This document shows positions 35,585 to 48,143 of a stretch of 64,000 bases of DNA, in pieces (position 1 is the first letter of the stretch; every line of letters begins with the position of its first letter). Source of the DNA: Selaginella tamariscina. Taxonomy: Eukaryota; Streptophyta; Lycopodiopsida; Selaginellales; Selaginellaceae. The notes under the pieces are model-generated. The model saw only the letters and a list, made by a program, of their open reading frames with translations, made no database searches and was not told the DNA's origin. The stretch is from the NCBI GenBank assembly GCA_003024785.1, contig PUQB01000029.1, positions 96,735 through 160,734 on the forward strand, in the 5' to 3' direction. The translations under genes were made by a program, and so were the position numbers.

Positions 35585-37991
35585 TCATATTGCTGGAGAA
35601 GGGTGGTTCTGAATCTGTTGTTCGCATACCAAGCCTTGCATGGGTAGTTGCTGTGGAGTCGGCTGGCCTACTACTGCACCTGCTGGCCACCAAGCGTTGA
35701 TTGGAGCCATACCCGGAACATAAGTTGGTACTTGGCCTGCATAAACATGAATATTCAGGTATATGTATGCTGTCTTACATGTTTGCATACACATACACAC
35801 ACACACCTTCCACAACGTGCACAGGGGTTTAAGGTTTACCATAAAATTGTCCAGTAGAATATTGCATTCCTTGAACCTGCATTGGATGTTCAAAGCCTGG
35901 CGGAAAGGCAACTTGGTAGGGCATGCCCATGGATGGCATCACATATGCTTGTCCAGCAGGCCAAAATCCTGGAGACCATGTTGTTGATGATTTACACCAT
36001 CGTGTTGAACGTTACTCTGCACCATCAAAGTTTAGCTATATTTACAATGCTTTAGTTTCATTTATATACGCCAAAATATACCCCATTTCCATTATAAAAC
36101 TGCTCTGAACTTCCTCTTGCAGTGTTTTGGTAGCCTTGGTTCTACATTAAGTACATGATATCATCTTTAAAAGATAACATTTATAATTTCATACCCGGTT
36201 AGAGTTGTACCGTTGTTCCAGATTCCCATTTGCATTCTCATGCTGCCGTCGATATCTTCGATTCTGGAATATTAGCTCGTAAGATCGACTTATTATAACA
36301 AATATAAATGAAGTGAAATAGACAGTGTGACATACTCTGTTAGCGTTATTGAGCTGTATTTCCGCATTTTCAACTTCTGCTGGGTTCTGTTGCTGTGAAT
36401 GCCTTCGAATCTAGAAAAGGTCCCCCGTTTTAAGTATTACTTACGTAAGTGTAATACATAATACCATAGTACTCATATTCTATCTATACATACATTATGT
36501 ATAGAGCTATACGTGCATTACACCTTGCAAGTAAACCAACGATGAAAGCAGTGACAAGTACAATCTGAATATCTACGCACACACACTTAGGATTAGGACT
36601 GTTGCAAGAGAGAGAGGCCGCTAAGAATGTATAAGTAGCATACTGTGTGTACATGTGTATGTACATGTAATCTTTCTGTGTGTGGCGTGCATCGTATATG
36701 CACGAATATAACAAACTTATCACGTTTCTAGATGCTTATTTATGGCCTACCTTGTGTGACGTGCCACTGGCACTATCTTTCTTTGTTTCTCCTGAAGCTC
36801 TCTTTGCTCTTGCCCTCTCACGTTTATACTCGGCTTCTTTCTCGTCATCAGAAAACTCCACTTCATCGTCAGATAATTCCTCATCGTGTAACCCAGATGC
36901 ATCGTATCCCTTCTTATACAAGTCCGGATTCTTAAAAACAGTCTTCGCAAAATCTGGAACAAAAGCCACCTTGGAAGATACTCGTGCTTCTGAGGGTATC
37001 TCACTTGGATCATTGAACCGCGCCGCGTAACGCGGCTTCTTTATGGGACCAAATACTTCATCTACGAAGCCCAATGACGATCTGCATTCCGCAAGCCAAA
37101 GTATAGAACCTTCATCAAGTGCCTGATGATCGTCATTTCCTTCCACAATTACCCTCGACTCTACCACCTGTGTGTATGTCCGTGTAAATATTACAGTGCA
37201 TATTGGTATTACTTACCGAAACGATCCGTCCAAGTGGAACTAACACATGGTGAGGTTGTAACTCTACTTCCACTTTCGGAACTGGTGGCAGAGTCTGCAA
37301 AGCACGCCATAAACACGCGCGCGCACACACACACACACGCAAAACGCACCGATACTTCATTCTTCGTTCTGGGTGGTTTGCCATCATCGTCTTCATCGCT
37401 GCTCTCTCCTTTTTGCTTTCTTCCCTCCATAATCTCATTAAATGGACGATTCTGCCTAACTGGGAGGCTCCAATCTTCTTCCTCGCTAGATAGTTCGGAT
37501 TCAGAAGGGCAGATAGGATCACTGTCCATCATAGTTTCACCATTATCTTCATCTTCGTCTGAATCCGAGCTAGAGTCGTCCTGTTCTGATTCTACATGCC
37601 CATTTGCTTTATTATCCTGTTCTGATTCTACATGCACATTTGCTTTATTATGCCCATTCGATCTCGCATTATCATGTATGCATTTCGCAAGATCCTCATC
37701 AAGCTCTCCTTCTTCGCGCTCTTCGGCCTCGGTCTGACGGAAATCCAGCATTTCCATCACATCTTCACCGTCATCGGCTTCCTGCTCGTCCCCGAGATGG
37801 TCAGGCAGATTTTGATCGGCGGGATGATCTTTCTCACCGATTTCTTCGTTTCGAAGCCGATCAGTCTGCTCATTTGAAGCGTCCAGCTCCTCAAAGAAAC
37901 GTTTCATCTCCTCGGCCTCTAATATAGGACCTACCTCGAGCGCTTCCATACCCCTGAAGACGTCGTGCGCCATATCTGCCCTAGCCTCCAT
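35585..37991 (-). CDS. NAF1: NAF1-like H/ACA ribonucleoprotein assembly factor
   Basis: Exons: 37991-37350, 37294-37217, 37167-36751, 36410-36336, 36263-36195, then about 36135-36079, 36017-35839 and 35737-35585. A long acidic N-terminal half (E/D/S-rich) is followed by the Gar1/Naf1 beta-barrel: VPLGRIVSV, EGSILWLAECRSSLGFVDEV and FGPIKKPRYAARFND. The family hallmark YKKGYDASGLHDEELSDDE and then FSDDEKEAEYKRERARAKR come next. The tail is Q/N/P/G-rich with FWPAGQAYVMPSMGMPYQV and a second NAWWPAGA. NAF1 holds the dyskerin/NHP2/NOP10 core during nuclear H/ACA snoRNP assembly and is later replaced by GAR1. One base appears lost near 35975, within the tail. It shares a 73-bp divergent promoter with EMC5. 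Confidence 0.92.
37580..37651. repeat. In-frame 36-bp tandem duplication in NAF1
   Basis: Two 36-bp units (37580-37615, 37616-37651) differ by one base. They add a second copy of the 12-residue acidic segment NKANGHVESEQD to the disordered N-terminal half without changing frame. Confidence 0.95.
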
Positions 37992-38064
37992 AAGCCCTAA
38001 ACCCTTCGATTAACCCTAAACATGGTTTATGTTTTAGGGCGCTGTAACTTAGGGCTCTTCGTCC
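37992..38064. promoter_or_regulatory. 73-bp bidirectional promoter of NAF1 and EMC5
   Basis: Only 73 bp separate the two divergent start codons. Within them AGCCCTAAACCC and AACCCTAAACATG on one side face TGTTTTAGGGCG and TTAGGGCTC on the other. The region around 38015-38040 is an imperfect palindrome of telo-boxes. No TATA box is visible. Both transcripts must start inside this interval or inside the opposite gene's first exon. Confidence 0.75.
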
Positions 38065-38640
38065 ATGGCTATGGCGGATGTGGTCGTGGGTGCGCTCGGC
38101 GTGTTGCTGCTGGTTCACGCAGCCTATGCGACCATTCTATGTAAGTACTCAATTCTTTATTTGTGGCAAATCTTGATTTTCGTGTACAGATCGCTCAGAA
38201 CTGAAGATTAAGGAGGATGAGTTTGTGCGTGTGCCATTCCAGGTAACAAATGTGTGTATGTTGGTCATACTTCAAAGTGTGTGTATGCGTGCGTGAGCAT
38301 GTGTCTACGTATCTATGTATGTGTATACTCTATTATATGTATCTATTTATGGTACAGATTCTGAGAGATCCTTGTCAGCTCGGCTTTCTGTCTATGGGCA
38401 GCTCTGTTTGTTCCTGGCACGTTCCTTGAGATCTTACCAGACGCAAAGGAGAACAGGCAAGCATTAAATTCTTTTTCTTTCGATATATGCCTATACACAT
38501 AATGTGTGCAACATATATACCGACGCCTCTTACAAGTCTTGTACAGGGTTTTGCAGCTGCCTGAGAACCTAGACTTCATGATATTTAATCACCGTGGGAA
38601 GTTGTTTCCTCCAAAGCTGGAAAAGTTCCGAAACACATAA
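38065..38640 (+). CDS. EMC5: EMC5/MMGT-like subunit of the ER membrane protein complex
   Basis: Four exons: 38065-38140, 38190-38242, 38358-38456 and 38547-38640, encoding about 107 residues, a normal length. The first helix is VVVGALGVLLLVHAAYATIL. A second helix includes SSAFCLWAALFVPGTFLEIL, and the end is NLDFMIFNHRGKLFPPKLEK. EMC5 belongs to the conserved complex that inserts tail-anchored and multipass proteins into the ER membrane; homologues were also called membrane magnesium transporters. The third intron has a GC donor (AACAG/GCAAGC), a known minor type. One base appears lost at about 38367 (AGAGATCC), between the two membrane segments; sequence on both sides is conserved. Confidence 0.9.
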
Positions 38641-39067
38641 CTTATGGTAATGTGTTAACTATATTAAACATGTTAATGCGAAAAAACTTTTCATTTGATA
38701 CATTTTTTTTTTGTTTTTAATCCTTGTATCATTGTTCATGATATAGGAGAGGCGATATGTAGTTTGTGAGTGTGTATGTGACACACACACACACACATAT
38801 GTAATCAGAGGCAACAAGTATGTACAACAGATTAATATGTAATTCAATCTGTATGGAGTTATAAAACTTTTTTGTAAGATGTACCCGCAGCTGCAAAAAG
38901 ACATCCATGTATAATTACACGTGTTTTAGTCTGTGGCAATGTATACATACATACGTCTCTCGATATGTATGTTTACTTGGATGGATTCCACACACACACA
39001 AATGCAATGAATCTATACGACACACACACACACATACGAGTGTGTGGTATTTTCTCCTCTCCCCAGC

Positions 39068-39111
<44 letters not shown>

Positions 39112-39837
39112 TCATAAATAGAAGTATCTGGATAGTTGTGTACATATATGAACAAATATATATGCCAACATATTGATGGCAGTGTCAAATACATGTATAC
39201 ACATCTTTGTGTACATTATCAAGTACATATATGACAACATCACACACAGAAGTCCAACCCTGGGCTTATTAGTACTCTTTATCGGAATCTCTGTTAATAG
39301 TCCGGATTACCCGATTATTGGTTCTCAGTAAACTTAAAAGAAATTATTTATTTTATCATGGGTTATTGTTTACATATTAATTATTTATAATTTACAATCT
39401 CTATTTGGCACACTACTAAACATAAATTAATGACATATATAATATCAAAATTAACTCACTAATTAATTAGGTTTTCTTTTTTTCTGATGAAAACTCAGAC
39501 ATTAATAAAAGATTTAATATCTAGAAATAAAGAGTAAGTGGAAAATTCATTGAAATGTCAATTATTCAAATGTAAGATATTATATACTATATATATATAC
39601 ACATTTGAATTTCTTTTAGAAAAAACATCAACAAAAACATTAATATGAATAATATGCACGGTCTTTAAAAGGTTTCTTAGTTATGAGACACACATATAGA
39701 TTTGTGTGTATGTGTATATATAATATAAATATTTTATTTTTAAATTAATAATGGCATAGTTTTTGTAAGAGATTGATAAAATAAAACATGCAATGTATAT
39801 TTAAATTTAATATATACATGCACATGTATAACATTAG

Positions 39838-39872
<35 letters not shown>

Positions 39873-41219
39873 TATTTATAATAGAGAATGAGAAAGAAGA
39901 CATCTCCTTATATGTATAATCAATAAACAATCGAGATAAATAATTCTATATATAATTAGACATTCATATATACATTATATTTAGTTATATAGTATGTATT
40001 ATACATATACATATAATATATTATATGTAGAGTATGTAACAATTGAAAAATCTCTCTTTGCTCTTTACACACCCACATGTTGTGTAATATATGTATGTGT
40101 ATATAAATGTACATATACATTGTTTATACATATAAATAGCGACTAGTAGCATGTGACTTCACATAAGAAAATCAAAATAGAAGCACTAAAGTGTTGGAGT
40201 TTTAATATATATTTTTTATTAAAAATATTAAGTAGGTGCACCTTTATTGTATTGTGTATGTAAAAACCCCTTAGGTAAATAAAAATTATGTATAATAATT
40301 TTTTTAATTTAATTAACCAATTTAATTAAAAACTAAGTAATTATTACTAATGATGTAATTTATTAGGGCCAAAGCCTACATAACTTGATTTAATTTAGAT
40401 TTACAAATAAAACTTTTAACATGTATTTATACTTGTAATTAATAATTAAATTTTTTTCTTAAAAACTTGTTCATAACTCCTTTGTTGTTTATTTAGGGTA
40501 TCCCATACAAAGAATGAATTTAAAAAGAAAAAGTTTTATAATACGATCGCAATGGTTTTTTATGAAAATGTTAAAACTTTAAATGAAAAACAAGAAAATG
40601 AACATGAGATTTAAGTTAACAATATTTAATAAAGAATGGCAAAAATGAAAGATATTATGAAACAAGAATTAAACTTGGTAAAGTTTATTTAAGAATATAT
40701 GAGATTTGTAAAAACATACTTATGCATTTGCCACTACAGGGAGTTACAACATCAAGAATAGTATGTTAATTGGTCAAAGAATATAAAGTTGCTCTTTATA
40801 TTTAAATGGTGATTACATCAAGAACAACCGTGTCAAGAAGAAATATTAATGTTGTAATGTTGATGTTTTTTAAACTATATGTCATAGTTCACAAGTTTCT
40901 TTCATTTAACAAGTTAGAGCCTTGTTAATTATTCAAAAGTTGAATTGCATTTAGAATATATCAACTTATATAATAATCATAAGGTTGCATAGGTTTTATA
41001 ATTAGTATTTTTAAAGTTATTAAACAATAAGTAATCTAAAAAGTGAAGGAGAGCTCTTTCTTCGAAATAATGATGGATAAAACACTAAAGTGTTATTAAT
41101 TATTATAAATCAATTAATTTATTTTTATTTATAATATGCATAAGAATATATTATATATGTCACATACCGTTTACCAAAATTGTGCACACAAATTATTTAA
41201 CCTTTTCAACTCATGGTTG
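38641..41219. other. AT-rich gene-free stretch with microsatellites
   Basis: The 3' flank of EMC5 carries CA, (TA)n(GA)n (39069-39111) and TA tracts. From 39300 to 41200 the DNA is AT-rich with no recognisable gene. Confidence 0.5.
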
Positions 41220-41560
41220 ATAATGGTACAACCATAGTTAATATGGTTGAAAGCAAGCCTTGATATAAGGAAAGTTGTGGCTTTTGAATCAGATGGTGCT
41301 TCAATCATGGTAGATTTCCAATCATTTTGAAGGTTGTATAATTAGAATGGCACAATGCTCAAGCACAGGGAAGTAAGTGTGAACGTGGTTATAGTGAGTA
41401 GAGCCTCATCAAAATGAAGCTCAGGAACAGAATGCATACTAATAAGCTGGATGCTCTTACGAGAGTGGCTTTAGTAAGTCCTTTGTGGAGAAGTTTGATT
41501 TCATGGAGAGCTATGCTCATTGTAGACATATTTTTACAAGTTGGGAGCTGAGAAAAGTCA
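41220..41560 (+). mobile_element. hAT transposase remnant (ZNF862/KIAA1586-like type)
   Basis: The plus strand reads DIRKVVAFESDGASIMV (41262-41313), which resembles the catalytic-core stretch of this hAT class. About 100 bp on, LRNRMHTNKLDALTRVAL (41420-41473) resembles the C-terminal dimerisation motif. The sequence between them is mostly lost, so this is a heavily deleted fossil. Its motifs differ from those of the hAT remnant at 7.7-10.1 kb, so two hAT lineages are present. Confidence 0.6.
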
Positions 41561-42241
41561 GAAACCTTTGATAACTGCCTGCGTATTCTAGTTCCATAGG
41601 TACCTTAGGATGGTGAATGGTACATATTTGTAGTTGCCGGTACTTATAACTATTTATACGCAAATTTACTATAACTATATCTATCTATCTATATCTTATG
41701 GTATTAGGTAATCTTCCATTATATAATGTATGCTGACATGTATTCATTTTATATTGACCGGATGCTATGCAATGCATCAACAACGAACAAACAAAGAAAC
41801 TATACCGTCTTGCTGTCTGCGTGGCGTTTCTAGTGGTAATACAATAAACATATATATTCATATTTATATATATTTACATTGGAGACTGAACAGGACAACA
41901 ACAACAAGTGTGATAATTATTTGTGGTATCGACATGTTAACGTGTGTTTCGTATGTTTAGTTATGCCCTATCATATCCACGTTTGCTGCGCGCGTGGGTG
42001 CACGAGTGCGTGAGCCTCTGCGTGTGCTGGGTTAGGATACAACAGACGAGGTGGCCGACGATCAGTGTGCCACAGTGAACAGGATCACTACTTTGTGTAT
42101 TAACTTACAATGTCGAGTATATATTACAATATATATTTTAACTAGTCATGTTTTAATTATAAATTTAAAAACTTCCAAGGGTTATATATACGTAAATAGG
42201 ATCAATTTAATGATGGTTAAGTGTTTACATCATAGCAGTGC
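41561..42241. other. Gene-free stretch downstream of the subtilase
   Basis: AT-rich to 41960, then a GC-richer block (41985-42090) of unknown nature. No gene is supported. Confidence 0.35.
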
Positions 42242-43060
42242 TCAAATTGTAGAATGTAGTTCATCGTCCGTCGAAACCGCTTTGACGGCAATTGGACTTC
42301 TAACCTGGTGTTTACCATCACTCCACACGTACTCTCCAAACACGTATTTCCCACTCGAGGATTTCTCAACAGCGAAAGTTAACTCGAAACTCTTCTTCTC
42401 TCCAACCTTGCGAATGCAAGAGTCGATGGCTTTATAGACACTGAAACTCCTGAAGGTGGATCAATCCTCACCTGCAAAGGTATGTGTATATATTGTGTGT
42501 GTGTATTTATTTACCGTACATGAGCACACATCTGTAAGAATGCATATGTATGTGCATGTATATCTATATGCACAATACACAGGCAAGGGCTGTTATCGAC
42601 AAGATACAGATCTCCAATCTGCTCGGTACTAGATGGCTTACAGTGTAATACACAATACACACACACGTATGCGTGTATATGTGTGTGAACATATATACCT
42701 TGTAAGTTGCATTTGCTTCTCCAACATTGGTAACTGTTCTAGTAATAATTGCGGTTTTCTTGAGCTTTGACAAAGCAACAGATGGATAATTGAAGTTAGC
42801 CGTCGTGAGTTTATCATCCGGGCACTTAATACTCAAGCCAGTTAAAACCTCGATGGAGGCACTGCTGTAACCGAGGCTGCAGAAGAAATACAGGTAGTCT
42901 TCAATAGATGCATCATACACAAGGCCTGGATCTCCAGCTGCGTTTACATCTACGTGTCCGGAGCCATAGTTGAATGGTCCTGCAACCTTGGAGCTTCCAT
43001 CGAGTATTTTCTTTCCGGTATTGTCATATACAGTCGCTGCAAGAACATCTCATATATCTA

Positions 43061-43092
<32 letters not shown>

Positions 43093-45224
43093 ACACATAG
43101 CTTATATAAATGCTACACATCTGTGTGTATATGTTTGTGCTTGTGCTTGTGTGTACATGTGTGCATATGTAAGTGTGACACAGATGTGCCTGTCCTTTAT
43201 GATCTGTCTAGGTGTGTGTCTGTCTGTGTGTAGGTATATATCTATCTATCTATCTATAGAGAAGAGTGAGAGAGTGGACTTGAAGCCATATATTTATATG
43301 CCCATAGGAGAAAGCAGTGACCCGTTTCTCATGATAGCAGATCTCTCTCTCTCTCACTCACACACACACACCCATGCACATGCACACACTACGGAGTACA
43401 TACACAGAGAAGATATCTAAAAGGGAGAGGACTGACCTGTTGTCATGATAGCAGATTTAATGGCAGCAGGACTCCAGTTAGGATGTAAATTTGAGAAGAG
43501 CAGCAATACCAGCTACATGAGGACAGGACATGGAAGTCCCAGATTCAACATTGAACTTCACTATTCTATCATCTCCCGCAGGTCCTTTGGCTTCTGTAAA
43601 TGCTGCCAGTATATTCAAGCCTGGTGCTGTAACATCGGGCTGAAGACAAGACATGGTTAGTTAAGTATAAAAAGTGTACACGTGCGTGCGTGTGCGTGTG
43701 CGTGTGCGTGTCATTTATAAGAGAGCTACACCTTTAATATATCTGGAGCAACAGTATTTGGGCCTTGTGACGAGAAAAGCCATCTGTGGAGATGGCTCAA
43801 CTCCAAGTATAGTTGTGGCCGGTGTGATATATCCTATTGGCAATCTGAAAGAAGTGAGTTTACTGGTGAGTACATACACAGATCTAAACATATAATTGTA
43901 TTGAGGTGGTTTCTTACTTGGTGTTTTTGAGGTACTTGTAGATGGCTTTTCCATTCTGAGCATCGACGTGTGTTGCAGGCAAAACATGAGCATCGGCTAT
44001 GAGTTCTCCACCGTCACTATCTGAGTTGGCTAGTATCATGCCAGCTCCATTAGCTTGCTTCACTGCTTTGCCCTTCGATACACGGCTTGTAACTCCTATT
44101 ACATTCACATCATATGATTCAAACACACACACACACACACGGACAGACCTCGTAAGCACACGACTATCTTTCCATCGGCCTTCTTTGGATCCAGTGAGCC
44201 CGCCTTGCACAACAAGCTGGCAAGACGAGTTAAGAACCGTGTTTGTGTGTGCGTGTGTGTGTAGAGAGAGAGAGAGAGAGTACCTGGATAAAGGCGATGC
44301 TGATCTAAAGCCAACATCTGCACTGGATACCAATGGATAGAGTCGATCTTCTAGCTTAAGCTCGGACAAGCTGTTTCCCTTACAAACAATGCGGTGAGTC
44401 AGTATTACAGAAGTCCAGCACCCGAGAAACATAAGTTGACATTATCTACACGCACAATCTCTTCCTTTCATCACACACACGCACGCAAGCACACGTACCG
44501 CATAAGAGGTGTTATCACCGAGAACAGCAGAAAACTAAAGCTCCTATCAATGCTACTAGCTGCAACCGTAAGAATCCAAGGGGAACATTTGCAACACTCC
44601 CAACGGAAGGCCCACTATTACCAGCAGAACACACCACAGTAATCCCCTTCTGAATGGCGTGAAAGGCCCCTATAGCAATCCCATCTTCAAAAAACTCAGG
44701 GAGTGGAACACTGCCACCAAGGGACAGCGTTAGAATATCCACACCATCTGCAATTGCATCATCCATTGCTGCCAGTATATCCGCATCAAAACAGCCTCCT
44801 GGCCAGCACACTTTGTATATGGAAATCCTGGCTTTTGATGCACCTCCTTTGGCAGTCCCATTTGCAAAGCCAAGAATGTTTGCTCTGGGTACAAAACATC
44901 CACTTGCTGTTGAAGATGTGTGTTTCCGTGACCATCGCTGTCTCTAGGTGAACGAAAGTCTCCTGTCTTGGTTGTGTTTAGTGGTCCATTGTGCAGTTCC
45001 CATGCCTTCACGTAAAACTGAGCACCTATAAGCTTCCTATAATGCCAAACAGTTAGTCTTTACTATATCACTGTGTAATAATCATATACTTCAAACAGTG
45101 TACTATTGTATATAATGTGCTCGTGTGTGTCTGTGCGTGTGTGATGCGCACCATTGTAAAGATTCTGTACATACTCTCCTTAATGATCTTATATAAGCCT
45201 CTTAATTATCATTAATACTCTCTC

Positions 45225-45269
<45 letters not shown>

Positions 45270-46113
45270 GCATAATAGTTATTCTTACTTGTTACAACTT
45301 GAGGAATCAAACGTGTTGGTGTTAACACACTTCCCTTTCCAACCATTTGGAACAGGATCAAATTCATCATCTTTAAAGCTTTCTGCTTCTGGCCATATTC
45401 CTGCTTGTATTTTATAGTTGTTAGCACAAAATTATATACATATCTTACTACCGTTGTATATATAATCATGTTATTATTTTAAAAAAATTATCATTACCTG
45501 TATCAAGCGAACCAATGATAACATTCTTCCCAAAGTCTGCTTTCTTCCACAGTGAATTTTCCGGTATATCCCGTCCTTATTCTCAAGTCCCAGGAACTGC
45601 CAAGTATGAGTAGTATGCAAGTGATTCACTTTGTCCGGAAATACGGAAAGCACGCCAGGGACCTCTGAAAGACAAAGTATATCACATTTCTGCTCATGTA
45701 CGCTACATAAGATAAGATTACTTTTAAGTTTAGCAACATGTTCGGGGCTTAGTCTCGCAGCGAATCCATTAAAACTTCGTGTATAACTATATAAAATTGC
45801 CTCCTTTGCAGCCTCAACACTTGAGTTTAATTACAAGTTAGTAATAAATGATATTAGTTGCACATTCCACTTACCTGTGTAAGACTGATGAGAGTATGCC
45901 ATGATGAGATTGCACTAGTTTATGTGGATGAATTGCTTGGGGCCTGCTGCCCATATATATATATAGCTTGAACTCTGAGATAATCACTTACACACATGTT
46001 ATATATAAATCATATGTATATATATATGAACTTACCTGTGATGATTTTGCAAAGCATTTTGCAATGAGAAAAGCAAGCGCCACAATGAAGAAGAACTTGT
46101 AGAAGACAGCCAT
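42242..46113 (-). CDS. Secreted subtilisin-like serine protease (S8 subtilase)
   Basis: A signal peptide ([20 protein letters not shown]) is followed by an I9 propeptide ([39 protein letters not shown]). The S8 domain keeps the triad regions: Asp in GSLDTG, His in DSDGHG(T)HTSSTASG, Ser in [18 protein letters not shown] protease-associated insert ([31 protein letters not shown]) and a fibronectin-III-like tail ([36 protein letters not shown]) complete the plant subtilase layout. About nine exons run from 46113 to 42242. Such enzymes act in the apoplast on cell-wall or peptide substrates. At least six small losses (mostly one base) interrupt the frame near 45565, 44915, 44592, 44540, 43490 and 42415, several at homopolymers. 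I cannot tell sequence error from a young pseudogene. Confidence 0.85.
44233..44280. repeat. Compound (TG)n(AG)n microsatellite in a subtilase intron
   Basis: A TG run is followed directly by an AG run. Other subtilase introns carry the complementary order (TC)n(AC)n at 43345-43371 and 45226-45265. Confidence 0.95.
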
Positions 46114-46298
46114 GAGTTCATATGATAAAAATACGATAACCCTACATGGATCTACAAATTAATTATTAACCACGTTCAAACTGGCATATACTAAGAATAT
46201 TCACTTACAAAATTCTAAGTCAATTGTTAAGAACAATGATAAATTCCATGAGATATCTATATAAAATGAGATTTAATTAACAATAGTCAGTAAATCTC

Positions 46299-47294
46299 TC
46301 ACATGCTCAGAATCAGACTCTGGCACTGCAAGAATGCAGCAAGAACGGCCTTGTGCAAGTGTTTGGAGCATCTCAAATCCATCAAATCATCCTCTCCAGA
46401 ACTCTTTATAAGAAACAAGTCCTTCCCAAAGTACATAGACTGCAAGCCACCCCAACAAGAGCTCATAAACGGCATAAAGTACCTGGAAACACTCCCCACC
46501 TTACTCCATTCCTTGCCATACTCCCTATATATCCATCTCTATTAATCAAGTATAAGTTCTCCTTTGTAGCCACAAACTCGCCTTCCTTCATCCCGTTCTC
46601 AAACTCCCTTGGCTCTTCCCATGCATCAACTCCAGGATCATATATAAGTACCTTCCTGACTCCATTAACAATCCCCTTCATGTATAGCCTCCCCTTAAAC
46701 ACGGTAAAACTCTCAATAGTCCTGAATGCGAATGGCATCGGTGCAATATATCTCCAACTGTCTGTCTCCGTATCATAAACCTCACCGGTCCGCTCGTTAT
46801 CACACCCACCAGCAACATAGAAGTAACCACCTATGAATCCAGACGCAAAATAATCTCCCAGAGTTCATACTTGCTCCCTTCCTCCAAGAACTTGTAGCCA
46901 CGTTGAAGATACTGAGGTCCCCATGGTTGTAAAGATCGAGGTTCTCTGGAGAAGAAGTCGATCCCCCAACGAAGAACGATAGATGACCGTAACCCGCACA
47001 ACACACACCGAAGTAACGCAGGTGTTCTTGAAGCTCAGTTGGGACTTCTATCCTGTGACTCATCGAAGTCTGGAAATCGTATGCTAAGAGGCTGGGACAG
47101 CTGGAATTGTTATTTAGGACAAGGAGCAGCCAGTCGTCCACGTAGTTGTGGAGAGTTCGAAATGTATGAAACTCTTCACTGCTTAGTAACTCATTCCAGC
47201 ACTTGGAAACCGATCGGACCTGTAGCTGCACAAGCTTGGGCAAGCGGATTAAGCACTCCAAAGCGATGTCATTTGGAAGACCTGGAATAGTCAT
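46299..47294 (-). CDS. Intronless F-box/kelch-type protein
   Basis: The N terminus, IPGLPNDIALECLIRLPKL with CWNELLSSEEF, is an F-box, which would bind SKP1 in an SCF ubiquitin ligase. Kelch-like blades follow: LSIFNVATSSWRKGASMNSG, GGYFYVAGGCDNERTGEVYD and TETDSWRYIAPMPFAFRTIE, then VLIYDPGVDAWEE. The C terminus, SKHLHKAVLAAFLQCQSLIL, ends at 46299. The length of about 330 residues fits plant F-box/kelch proteins. Two small frame breaks (about 46850 and 46492) separate otherwise smooth segments. The start ATG at 47294 is chosen because the F-box begins three residues later; an upstream non-coding exon is possible. It is the upstream neighbour of the subtilase on the same strand, with 185 bp between. 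Confidence 0.8.
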
Positions 47295-48091
47295 GTAGCA
47301 GTTCAAAGTACAAAACACAGATATTTAAAACCTTCATTGGATTAAGTTCTACATTTAAAGTTTAATGCATTGAATGGTAGGTGGGAATGCGTGTAATACA
47401 TATGGACCTACCTGGGATGCATAAGTTCGAACATAAACACTCCACGTTGATGTGCTACAGGCCTCGCGAACCTTCTTTGTCAACTCCACCTGTTTCATGT
47501 ACTTTATCCGAGCACGCACAAAGTCAAGTGAGTATCTAAACCATACGAATTAAAGAATAGTATGGTTGATATAACAGTAGCTAAGCATGATGAATTAAAC
47601 AACAACATGGTTGAAAGTTAATAAAGCAATCACATCATAGTTACAAGAAGAGTACAGATGAACCTCATTGTTGGTGTGATCGCGTGGAATATGTGTACTA
47701 CATGTTTCATTGTCAAGTCTCGAACCTAGAAAGACGCTAGTTGGTCCACCATAAGAAACGCGTATTTAAGAAGTTACGGTATACCTGCTTCAGATTCTAG
47801 AATAAGCAAACACTACATATATACAAGTCTTCGTGTACACGTATGTATAAATAATATATGAGATAAATACTAAATAAGATGATGGGCCCCTTTACAAGGA
47901 GCTTATAAATGCATCTCTACTAGTGTTATGATGCATTATCATCTAATATCATCACCCACTCACACACACACAGGGATACACAAATGCACGACCTATAGAA
48001 CCTACACACGCGTGGGTGTGTTAGAAAGTCAGCTCAGGAAGGATTATGATAGACTTCTAAGGCTATTAGGCTATCACCAGTTTTGTAATAT

Positions 48092-48128
<37 letters not shown>

Positions 48129-48143
48129 CACTGACCCTGTGAC
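47295..48143. other. Gene-free stretch between the F-box gene and FTA
   Basis: It contains the likely promoter or leader of the F-box gene (47330-47560), a CA tract and a TA tract at 48089-48128. No gene is recognised. Confidence 0.4.

Noticed and set aside
37126-37927. Long plus-strand ORFs rich in serine
   Set aside because: They are antisense shadows of the acidic, serine-rich part of NAF1.
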